Positions 43,426-54,600 of a DNA stretch of 64,000 bases are shown in pieces (positions within the stretch are counted from its first letter, which is position 1; every line of letters starts with the position of its first letter). A program made the translations under genes and the position numbers. The notes under the pieces are model-generated. The model was given only the letters and a program-made list of their open reading frames with translations, had not been told where the DNA came from and searched no databases. Origin of the DNA: Paratrimastix pyriformis. Taxonomy: Eukaryota > Preaxostyla > Paratrimastigidae. Location: assembly GCA_027972325.1 (NCBI GenBank), contig JAPMOS010000141.1:28076-92075 (forward strand), in the 5' to 3' direction.

Positions 43426-46400
43426 GCCCCATCCCTCCCCTTCCCCATGCCCAGTGCCTACACCAGCGCTGTCGTCGACCTGCTCGCTCATCCATCCTCC
43501 CTTCACCGCCATCACAACCACAACAACAACAATCCCCCCCCCCCCCCCCCTCCCTCCCCCCCCGGCGCCAGCTCCGACCCGGTGTTGGCCCAGCTGATGC
43601 ACGTGCTGCTCAACGGGCCGCTGGTCTTGGGCCAGGCCCTGGTCGATATGTCCATCTACACGGCCGCCGCCACGGGGACCAACAACCTGACCATGGTCGG
43701 GGGGGCCATCCCTCGCTCTCTCATCGCCCCTCCTCCTCCTCCTTTCACCCACACAACACCCTCAAGAACTGCACCGCTTAACTGACCCCCCCTCTTTAGC
43801 GCCCTGCAACCACGCCCTCGGCCCCTGAGAGTCGTGCTGACCATTGGTGTGCTTGCGGTGCGTGTGGCGCGTGTGGTGGTGGGGGATGCACGGGGTGGGC
43901 GCAGATGCTGGCGCCCCTGTGGACCTCCCTCATCGGGGCCCTCTTCCTGGTGGGCGCTGCCCTGGTCAGTCTGGTGGCCCTGGGGCGGGTCTCCAAGGAG
44001 CGTATGGCCGTGTTGGCCTCCTTCCTCACTCTGTCCAAGGATGGTCCGTCCCTCCTGCCGCCTGTCCCACCTCCCGGCGGCCTGCCTTACCCGCCCGCCC
44101 GCCCGCCCGTGAGGCTGTTTGGTTGGTCGATCATCTCATCTCGCGGCTGATGGGGATGGCCTGACGCAGTCATTCGGAGCGAGCACGCCCGCCTCCAGAG
44201 GAAGGACGGGGACGGGGATGAGAGCGGTCTGCACCTCCCCCGCCCCGCCTTCTTGGCCCCGCCCCGCCCCGCCTTGGCCTCGCGCGCGCTCCGCTGAAGT
44301 GCCTCGGCTCCCCTGCTGTGACTCCCCATTCTCATGTCCGACCCTGTCTGCCTCGTGCCCCCACCAGACGCCTCGCTGACCGACTCGGCGGGGCGCCACA
44401 AGGCACGCAAACACGGCCACAGCAGCCCCATCCCCAAACGCAGCGGGGGCGGCCCCGGCTTTGAGAAAACGACGAGCCTCTTGCCGGCCGCCCCCGCGTC
44501 CTCTTCGGAGGGCGAGCCCGATGCCGCGGTCGCTGGTGAGACCTACAGCGGCAGCGGGGGCGAGGCAGGTCCCACCCGGCCCCTGCTGGCGGCCGCCCCG
44601 AGCCCACCCACCACCCCGCCCCTGATCGTGGCCGCCACCACCCGGGGGCCCGCCGACCTCCCCGGGGCCCGACTCTCGGCCCCCAGTCTGATGGTCCTGG
44701 GCGGCGGCGACGAGGATGGCGGCGGTGCGCTGCCCCTGGTGGTCCCCGATACCGTGGTCCTGGGCCCCGGGTCGGCCCACCCCAACCCGCCCCTCTTCGG
44801 ACAGCTGGCCCAGCCCATGCCCCCGTCCGTGTCCACCCGGGAGTTGGAGCCCCTGACATCCGTCACGGGCAACCCGGACGCTGGCGCCCCGTCGGCCACA
44901 TTGAACTCCGAGGGCGATGAGGAGGAGGAAGAGGAGGAGGAAGAGGAGGAGGAAGAGGAGGAGGAAGAACAGGAGGATGAGGCCGCGGTGGCGGATGGCG
45001 GACTGCCGACATCGATCGCCGAGCTCCTCGCGATGCCCATGGACAACCCCGCCTCCCCCAAGTCGCCTCACGGCCCCACCGGGCCGGGAAACCTTCGCCG
45101 CCGCCGCCGCCGCGGCTCGCGGGCGATCAAGCCACCCAGCTCCGGCTCCCTGAAGCTCGCCGCCACGGGCCGCCCCACGGTTGCCGAGATGGCCGAGTCC
45201 AAGGAACCGCCCAGCCCCTCGGCCAAGGGGGCCCCCACGGGCGGACCCAGCTCGCCCCAAGCCGCCCCACATCGCGACGCCGCCGACGCCGCCAAGGTGG
45301 CCTCCGCCAAACGAGTTCAGCAGCTCGCCGGGGTGCGTGTCCTCTCGACCGGTCCGCTGGGTGAGGGGGGGAGGGAGGGAGGGGAGGAGGGGAGGGGGGG
45401 AGGGGGGAGGGGGAGGGTCGATGCGTGGACGGCGAGATCATGGGTCTGCGTTGTGGCAGCCCCGATCCTCACGCTTTCTGCCGTGGGGGCTGCTGTTTCT
45501 GCCCGTCATATCTCGCTGATGGGGCGGCTCTCTTGCTGTTTCTGCCCGTCATATCTCGCTGATGGGGCGGCTCTCTTGCTGTTTCTGCCCGTCATATCTC
45601 GCTGATGGGGCGGCTCTCTTGCTGTTTCTGCCCGTCATATCTCGCTGATGGGGCGGCTCTCTTGCTGTTTCTGCCCGTCATATCTCGCTGATGGGGCGGC
45701 TCTTGCTGTTTCTGCCCGTCATATCTCGCTGATGGGGCGGCTCTCTTGCTGTTTCTGCCCGTCATATCTCGCTGATGGGGCGGCTCTCTTGCTGTTTCTG
45801 CCCGTCATATCTCGCTGATGGGGCGGCTCTCTTGCTGTTTCTGCCCGTCATATCTCGCTGATGGGGCGGCGGGCCGCAGGACTGTGGGTCCGTGTCCTGG
45901 TGGCGCTTGTGGGGGTCTCGCTGCTGGTTGCCGGCTCGGGGTTTGTCGGCTTCAGCCAGGCCCTCAGGGTGTCCGTCATCCAGTCCCAGGTGGCCGCGGC
46001 CGGTCCGTACTGCCACACTCCTCTTACTCCAGGCGGGTGGGTCGTGGCGTCGCGGCGGTGGCTCGTGTCGGTCGGGTCTTCACGGGGTGTGTGGGCGCGG
46101 ATGCTGCTGGTGGGGACTGGGTGGTGCAGGGGTGCGGACGACCGTGACCGGGGTCGTCAACAACTTGATCTACCAGCTGGCCCACAACCGCACCCTGGGG
46201 TGCGCCCCCTCGCCCGATCTGTCCCCCCAGCGGGTCGAGGCCATGCAACAATGGTCCGCGGCACTGCTGCCGCCTCTGCCGTTGGCATCATGCTTGCCGT
46301 TGCCGCTGCCTTGGTTCTGATGGGCGATCCCCTCTTCGCGGTGGGCGACGGCGGGTGGGGTGGGATGCGCTTGTGGGGGGATGCAGGCTGACGCGGGACC

Positions 46401-48790
46401 CGATGTTTGCCTCGCTGAACACGGACCGGACCATGCTGCGCCAGCTGGTCCAATCGGCCAACGCCAACTTCTCGGCCTCCCACCGGCTGCTCAGCTACGG
46501 CGGCCAGTTCGGGGCCCTCTACCTGCCGCCCGGGCTGCACTCGCTGGCCTCCCGGGACGACATGTGGTTCCACCTGGACACCTGCTGGATGTACGCCCTC
46601 GAGGACTGTATCCCCGGCCGGGTCGCCCACTGGCCCGCCAACAGCACCCTCTCCAACCTTGTCACAAGGCCCGCCCTCTGCCCCTGCCCCCCGTACCTCC
46701 CCTGCCCCCCCTTTGACCACAGACCAGGCACCACTCGCCTCTCCTCTTTGACCCACCGGACCCTCATCCTCCGATCATGCGGGCCGGTGGGCCGGTGGTG
46801 TGAGCAGCTACTCGCAGGCCGTGGGGCGGATGATCAGCTACGACGAGCACTCCTACGACCTGCTCAACAAGGTCCCCGGAGGCCCCCGCCGTGCCACCCC
46901 GCCCCGCACCTCGCCCCTGCCGTGGGCACCCTAACCCCGCCTCTGCTTCGCCACCCACCCCCCTCCGCCCACCTCCGCCCCGTCCTCCGTCAGGACTTTG
47001 AATTTCTCGACACTGCCTTCACCTGGGATCTGAACGACGGCCTCGACAGAATCACCATGCTCTATCGCGTGTCCGTCCGCTGCCTTGCCGCCCCCCCCCC
47101 CCCCCCCTCTCTCTCTCTCCAGCCCGACCTGCTGGACGATTCGCCACGCCCTCAGACATTCACAGACACAGGCGGCAAAGACACAGACTTCGGGATGCTC
47201 ATCTGGGGTTCACTTCACGCCCCGTTTGAGCGCCTTGACCTTCCGATGCCGCCCGCCTGCCACAACGAGTCTCTTTCCGCCTCCGTGTCCTGCCGTTCAC
47301 CGTTGCCACCGTCAGCTCCTCGGGTCCCCGTTGGCAGCCGCCCGCCCCGCTTGATCAGCCAACCTTTCATCGCCATGCACAGCCTGGGCTGACCATCCCG
47401 CGCCTCGCACCGGCCATCTCGGCTGGCGCGAGGCACCCGTTGATGTGAAGTTCCCCTTTCACACCAGCGTATGTCCCTTTCAACATCGTCCGTGTTCCTT
47501 CTGCTTCTGGACAACACCCACTTGGTGTGTGTGCAGGGCCTTCGAGAGCGAGCTGGCCTCGCAGCGCGACCTGGAGCTGATCTTCTTCGGGGCAGCCATC
47601 GGGGCCCTCCTCATCTCCTACCGTCCGCGCCTCCGCCCTCCATGCGCCGACCCCCATTGTCGTTGCTTCGTCCAACGGTCTCTCATCTCACTGTGCGATC
47701 TCCTCCCTCCCGCCCACCTGCAGTCTTCCTGTTCCGAGTGAACCTGGTCAAGGGCGAGCTCACCAAGACGGCCCTCATGCGGGCCCTCCTGCCCAGCTCG
47801 GCCTTCGGTCCGGCCCCCCCTGCCCGCTCGCCCCTGCCCCTGCCCCTCCCAGTCCGACTACATCCACCCATCCATCTAGCCCGCCCAGCTCGGCCTTCGA
47901 TCCGGCCCCCTGCCTGCCCTGAGCTCCTCACCCTCAACTGGTGTCCTTGTGCCCTCCGTGCCCCTCTGGGCTGGGGAATGTCGCCTGATTTGGGGGCCTG
48001 ATTTGGGGGCCTGATTTGGGGGAATGCGGGCCTGATTTGGCGGGGTGGGGGGGATGCATCATGTCGACAGACTCGCTGGGGAAGACGAGCTGGAAGTCAG
48101 TGCAGGCGATGAACGTCAAGGCCCTGGATGAGCTGCATGCCACGCTGCTGGAGCTGATCAACACCGCCCGGGAGGCCGTCGCCCTGATGAAGCCACACCA
48201 GGTCCGCCCCCCGATGTCCCTTTCTGGGCGACGAACAACGCAGACCTTTTTGATCCACCTCACATGCCTCCTGCTCCTGCTCCTCTCCCCGCACCGACCC
48301 CGGGTTCGTGCCTCCTCTTCACATGCCTCCTCCCTCCTCCTCTCCCCCCGCACCGACCCCGGGTTAGGAGATCGTGGAGGCGTACGAGGGGCTGCTTGTG
48401 TCCCTCCGGCAGAGCTTCCAAGAGGAGGAGCGGCTCATGGCCAAGTTCAATGCCCCCCATTCCAAGTCGCACCGGCGCGACCATCAGCGCTATCTCAAGC
48501 TCGTCCGTGCCCGTCCCCCCATCTACCGCCACTGCCGTCACCACAACCACCAGGCTCACGCCACCGCCACCGCCACCGCCTGTGGTGCCGCACGTGTTGG
48601 GGTGATGTGGATGCTGCTGTGGGGGCGAGGGCAGTACGAGGCGCCCCTGGAGGTCCTGCAGAAGAGCGACGGGCCCGAGGCCCTCGAGCAGCTGCGGACC
48701 GTCCTGGAGGACAGTTCGCTGGCCCTGGTCCACGGGGCCCAGATGGATGCCCCCCTGGGGCGCTTCCTCAACCGGCGCGGGCTCTACTAA
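38187..48790 (+). CDS. TmcB-like multi-pass membrane protein, copy B
   Basis: Paralogue of copy A with the same exon order. It starts [20 protein letters not shown] at 38187 and ends [16 protein letters not shown] at 48790. Upstream exons are nearly identical to A. Downstream exons are conserved but substituted: the acidic exon (44363 to about 45359) has a longer Glu run, and the lumenal exons read [19 protein letters not shown] and [19 protein letters not shown]. The donor after [10 protein letters not shown]-type coding, lost in A, is present here (TACCGTCCGC near 47620). Two problems are seen. A C run at 43407-43410 is one base shorter than in A (32442-32446), shifting phase into the next exon. 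A 7-bp difference at the donor near 41613 changes phase by one. B may be a pseudogene, or may use alternative sites, or the assembly may have homopolymer errors. Confidence 0.7.
45494..45870 (+). repeat. Nine-copy 43-bp tandem array in TmcB-B intron
   Basis: Nine units contain CCCGTCATATCTCGCTGATG followed by GGGCGGCTCTCTTGCTGTTTCTG. One unit is shortened by two bases. Copy A has a single degenerate unit at about 34672-34702. Units are contiguous with no unique spacers, so this is a minisatellite, not a CRISPR. It ends 15 bp before the acceptor of the next exon. Confidence 0.95.
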
Positions 48791-49239
48791 GCGGCCGCCT
48801 GCTCTTGCTCTCCGATGGTGGATGGCAAACGAGGATCAGTGGGACAGAGAGCGGAACTTGCAGTAGTGTGTATTTGCGACACAAGACGACTCACTTCTCA
48901 TCCCGATTGGTTGTTGTTCTGTTTTTTTCCCGTTCTTCTCCGGCACGTGCCCCATTTTCCCCGGGTCAACTCGGTTTCTCCCAACTCCTTTTTTCGGCTC
49001 TGTGTTTCTCCCAACTCCTTTTTTTACTTTTCAAATCTTTTCGGCTCTGTGTTCGGTTCTGTTTCGCTCTTATTTAGTATATTTGGTACATCCTTGTTTG
49101 GTTCCACCTGCCGCCGTTGCGTGTCGGCGGCGGGGTCGTCCATGGCGCCATTCTGTGCAATAGTAGTTTTGAAACTTGGCGACGTTCTGAGTTTGCCGTT
49201 CGAGGGTAGTCCCATTGGGGGTCCACTCGCTATCCCGAT
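48791..49239. promoter_or_regulatory. Intergenic region between TmcB-B and the giant gene
   Basis: T-rich DNA with a repeated CTCCCAACTCCTTTTTT motif (48978-49026) and a TCGGCTCTGTGTT string occurring twice. It should contain the end of copy B's transcript and the promoter of the next gene. No coding content is recognised. Confidence 0.4.
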
Positions 49240-51546
49240 ATGATGCGACGAGTTTTGGATGCCTCCAAGGAGGCGAACGACCTTTTATCCAAGAGACAAG
49301 GCTGGGAATTGACTATACACGATATTGTGAAGACGAAATTGTGGGTCGCACAAAGCTCAGTCCAAAATCTTGTAGGCATGTGTGCATGTGGCCGCACACT
49401 CACTCAACAACTCCCACAACAAACCGCGTCGTATACGGGGGGTCCTTTGCTTGGAAGTGCGTTGAGTCGGGTGAAGGCATTCATCAGGTTTGTCTTGGCC
49501 ATGGGTGGAATTGGTCATAGTTTTTTTTCGTCCCCAGCGACTTGTCGCGGGCCCTGTTTAATGAGGAGGTGGCACTGCGAGAGTTCGTCCTCGAGGTGAA
49601 CCGACTCTGGGAGGCCGGCGATCTGAACGAAATCCGGCTGCTGGCCGAGGGCCTCTTGGGGAGCCTGCGTCTGTCCTCGCTCGGCCCCCCAGGGGGAGAC
49701 ACACTCACTCTCTCGACCCCCGTTTGGTGCAGAGTCTGACGGGCTGACTCCCAACACGCGTTCCTTCCTTCGCACGGTCTGCCCCCCCCGGTTCGGTCGG
49801 CCGCACCACGAATCACCACCCCACCCATCATCGCCCCCCGGGACCAGTGCTTCCTCTTTGCGGCCACGGTGACCATCGCCCGGCTGCCCCGGGCGGACTG
49901 GCTCCGGCTCCTGGCCCCGGCCGACCCGGCCCTCGTGGCGGGGGACCCGATGGGGCCCTACTTCCCCACCACGGCCGTCCCCGCGGCTCTGCTGGCCCAG
50001 GCCGACGCGGGCGGGGCCGATGAGCAGACGGGACCCCGGATCCAGCAGTGCCTGCTGCGGGTGGGCGGGCTGCCCGCCCCCCGGGCCGAGGAGCTGCGGT
50101 GGGTCGTGGGGCTGCTGGGGCCCCGGCCCGCCTGCTGGGAGTGGGCATCGGCGCTGCTCCAGGTCGGGACCCAGCCAGCATCATCCACCATTACCCAAGC
50201 CAATCATCACCAAACCATCACCCAATCATCACCACCGCCTTCGTCGTGCGGTGTCTGCCTGTGTGTCCGTCTGTGCCTGTTTGGCTGTGTGTCCGTCTGT
50301 GCCTGTTTGGCTGTGTGTCCGTCTGTGCCTGTTTGGCTGTGTCCGCCTGTGCCCGTTTGGCTGTGTGTCCGTCTGTGCCCGTTTGGCTGTGTGTCCGTCT
50401 GTGCCCGTTTGGCTGTGTGTGTCGGGGCGGCAGGTGGGCACCCTGGAGGAGTCGCTGGACCTTCTCGAGCGGGTGCGGGCCATCCGCGGGCTGCCCTCGG
50501 CTGCCGTGCTGCGCCAGGTCCCCGCCCCGCCTGCCTCCCCCCAAGTGAGAGCGGCCATGGGGCGGGTGAGCCCCTTGCCCCGGCGGGCGCTCACACATGA
50601 CCCACCTTGCCCCGGCGGGCGCTCACATGACCCACCTTGCCTTGCCTTGCCTTCTTTTTCTTTTCCTTGCCTTGGGTCTGGCTGCTCTGGCCGTGTGTCT
50701 GGGCGCAGGTGCCCCTGGCGGCCCTGGTGGGGCGTCTCAAGGCCACGGCCGGCCTCGACCAGGGCATGCAGGCGACCCAGTCCGTTTGTCCTTCCTCCAT
50801 CATGGGGGCTGGTTGTCTCTTCTGCTTGTTCGAAGACAATCGCGGGCTGATGATCTTCATGGACCAGAGCATGCGGGTGGCCAACTCCGCTTGTCCTGAC
50901 CGTTTTCCCCCCTCGGGCGGGGACTATCACACCGCTTCTTGTGCGCATGCGCTCGCCATCATCCAATCTGCAACGCCCAGTCCCAGTTATCATCATTCTC
51001 ATCACCACAACCACCCGCCGTTCCGGTCGGTGAACATCCCGCTTGCCTCGGCTCCTTGTGGTTGTGCTTGTGCTTGTGGTTGTGCTGGTGCTGGTGCTGG
51101 TGCTGGTGCTGGTGCTGGTTGCTGGTTGCTGGTTGCTGGTTGCTGGTTGCTGGTTGCTGGTGCTGGTGCAGGGTGCGGGCGCTGGTGATGGCCCTGCAGC
51201 AAGTTGTGGAGGCCCAGGGGACGGTGGGCCCGCTGACGGCCATCTACGCCCTGCATCTGCTTGCCTACCTGCTCCGGGAGGCCTCGCCCGGTGGGGCGGC
51301 CGTCATGGCGGCCCTGGGGGCGTTCACCCGGGCCCCGTGGCCCGCAAAGGTCTGCCTGACCTGACCCCACCACCACCACCAGACCCCCCCACCCTCCGGT
51401 CTTGATATGAGGCAAGCCCCGGCCACAGGACACGGGAAGCACCGCATGCTCCCCCCGCCCTGTGGCGGCCGTCCGAGGTGCCCCGATTGGCTCATCTGCT
51501 CCCTTGGCTGGGCTGGATGGGATGGGATGGGATGGGATGGGATTGC

Positions 51547-51607
<61 letters not shown>

Positions 51608-54600
51608 TTGGCGGGATTGGCGGGATTGGCGGGATTGGCGGGATTGGCGGGATTGTTGGCAGGCGTACGGCCAGGCCTGCCTGCGGGGGCTGCCCTGGGG
51701 CACGATGGACCGCGAGACCCTCTTCCCGGCCTTCATTGAGATGTCCGCCATCGCAGCCACGCCATCCCCTGACCCCTAGAGGCCCCCCTGGCTGCCCCCT
51801 CGCCCCCCATGGGCCCCCAGCAAGCTGCCTCTGCCCCTCTGCCCCGCGCCCAAAGGCTCCTGAAATGGGGATCAGACCAGACCCTCCACTGCCTTGGCTG
51901 CGGGGCTGACGGCTGTTCTGGGGGGGCTGGCTGCTCTGCCCAGCTTTGCTTTGAGCTAACGGCTGTTCTGGGGCCTGGGGCGGGGCCTGTTTGCTGTTTG
52001 GGGCTCTGCCTGGCGGGGCTGGGGTCTGCCTCAGATACCAGCTGTACGCGGTGCAGCGAGCCCTCTCGGCCGAGATCGCCCCGCTGGCCATCGGCACCCC
52101 GCTGGTCTCGAGTTTCCTGTGTCCGCCCGGTGAGCCCGCCCGGGGCCCCGCCTACCGGGCCCTGTGTCTGGGGGCCCATGGGGTCCCTCTGGCCCTGCTG
52201 GCCGGCCCGCCGGGCGGCTGCGAGGAGGCGCTGCTGCTGCGGGGCTGCGACGAGTTGGCTAAGAGCATGATCGCATGTGAGCCCATGGTCTGGTGGTGAT
52301 GATGACTGGGTGATGATTTGGGTGATGCTGATCCCATCTGGAATCCACCCGAACTGTGGCCGCCCCTTCCCTTCATCACCATGGCGGTGTGTCTTGTGTT
52401 GGCGGGTGGGCGGCTCAGGTGCTCGAGGCCTACCGGACGTACCCCCAGCTGGCCCGGGCCAACGGGCAGGCGCACTTCCCCCTGCTGGGGCTCCTCTGGT
52501 CCGCGGACCCCCCGCCCCTACACAGAAGACCTCCCTGCCCCTGCTCCTTTGCACTCCCTCGCCCCCCTCCTCAGCCCACGCCGCCCTGAACCGCATCTGC
52601 GTTTCCAAACGGGCCCGCCTCACACTCACATTCCGTCCGGTCCAACCGCCACCACCACGTCCCATCCCAACCACTGCGCTTCGCTTCTGGGGGGGCCGGG
52701 TTCACGTGTCCAGCGTCATCATCGAGAGCTGCCCCCAGGCCACCACTGAACGGGCGGCTCGCATCACCGTCCGCCCCGAGCCCCTCCCCATCCCGATGAT
52801 GATGCCGATTGGACGATGGTGATGGTGGTGGTGGTGGTGGCGGCGGTGGTGGTGGTGGTGGTGGTGATGGTGATGGTGATGATGGCTGGAAACCCCTGCC
52901 CACACAATCAAGGTCACCTTACCACCACAATCATCCCCGTTCCCGCACCGCCCGGCAGCACTGCATTGCGGCGCTTGGGGTGCGGATGCTGCTGCACATG
53001 GGGCTCCTCGCCGACCACGAGATCCTCCGCATCGAGGCCCGCAAGATGGTCTGACACAGACGCACACACACACAGACACCCGGCCACCGCCACCGCCACC
53101 GCCACCGCCACCGCCACCGCCACCGCCACCACCATCGCCATCATCGCCATCATCGCCATCGCCATCATCATCAGATCATCCGATCATCAGATCATAAGCC
53201 GTCATTATCATCATCCAAACACCATCATCATCCAACCATCCAATCATCGGCCAGTCACCATCCAATCATCGCCATCCAGGCATCATCCAATCATCATCAT
53301 CATTGGGCAGGGTTCTTTCCGGCCGCCATCCTGCCCGCTGGCTGCCTTGCAAGAGATGCTCTGGCATCGGCATTGGCTGTGCCCTGCCGTGCCGTGCCGT
53401 GCACACTGACCCACCACCCACCCATCCACCCACCCACCCCCCCCCCCCGCCAGCTGCGGTACCTGCTGACGGGCGGGCGACACCCGGACCTTGCCCCGGT
53501 GGCCATGCACGCCCTGGCCAGCCTGCTGGCGGCCCTGGGGAGCCGCCCTGTCTACCCGACCCCGACCACGGTCCCCGGGCCCCCCGTCCTGGCCTCGGCC
53601 TCCCTCCAAGCCATGCTGCGGCCCCCCATGGGCCAGGCCCCAGCCCCCGTCCGTCCCTCGCCCTCCCTGCCCCCCGGTGCACCCCGTCTGACGCTGCCCC
53701 TCGTGCAGATGGTGCCCCAGTACGTGCCGGGCCCAGCCCTGCCGGCCCCGGACCTCTCCCTGACTGGGTTACTGCTGGCGCCCCGGCTGGGCACCCTGGC
53801 GGCCCTCTGCCGGGCCCTGGGGCTGCCCCTGCCCCCTGTCGAGGGGGCCGCGGGGCCCCAGGCGGCCGATCCGGGGACGGCCGAGGGGCTGGTGGCATGG
53901 GGCCGCGCCCTCTGGACGGGTCTGCCCAGCCGCACCGTTGTGAGGATCGAGGATCGAGGGGGGGTGAGGATCGGGGGCTGAGGGTGGCCTGGCTGCGCCA
54001 TCTTCCACGGCATCCCTCCCCACGGCACGCCACACGGTTGCTCGCGTCACCCGGCAGATGCCTGATGCGGATGCCGCCGCCGCTGCTGCTGATGATCCCG
54101 GCTCTGCGCCTTTCGTTTGGTGTGGTGTGGTGTGGTGTGGGTGGGGCCGCACCCTGGGGTGTGCGTGTATGTGTGTGTACGCATAGCGAGCCTGATCCGG
54201 GGCAGCGGCGGGCTGACGAGCGGCCAGCAGAACAGCCTGCAGCTGATCGCGGCTGCGGCCGACTTGGACTGGCGCCAGGCAGCCCCCACCGAGCGATTCG
54301 CCGTCCGCCCGCCGGCCTTGCTCATCCCCATCCCCCATCCCCCCATCCCTCCCCATGGCCAGGGGGGAGCTGCAGACAGGGCGGACAGGGTGCTCCAAAC
54401 TTGCCTTGCCGCCACTGCATCATCATCCGGTCATCATCATCATCCAGTCATCATCCAATATCCAGTCATCATCATCCAGTCATCATCATCCAATCATCAT
54501 CATCATGCTCTTCCCATCGCGTTCTCACCACTCTCCTCTGGCGCGCCTCTGTCCTGCGTTGTCTCCGTCCGACCGATGGCTGCCGCCCCTGGCCGGCCAG

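Noticed and set aside
45494-45870. CRISPR-like array
   Set aside because: Units are directly adjacent with no unique spacers, inside an intron of a eukaryotic gene, with no cas genes nearby.
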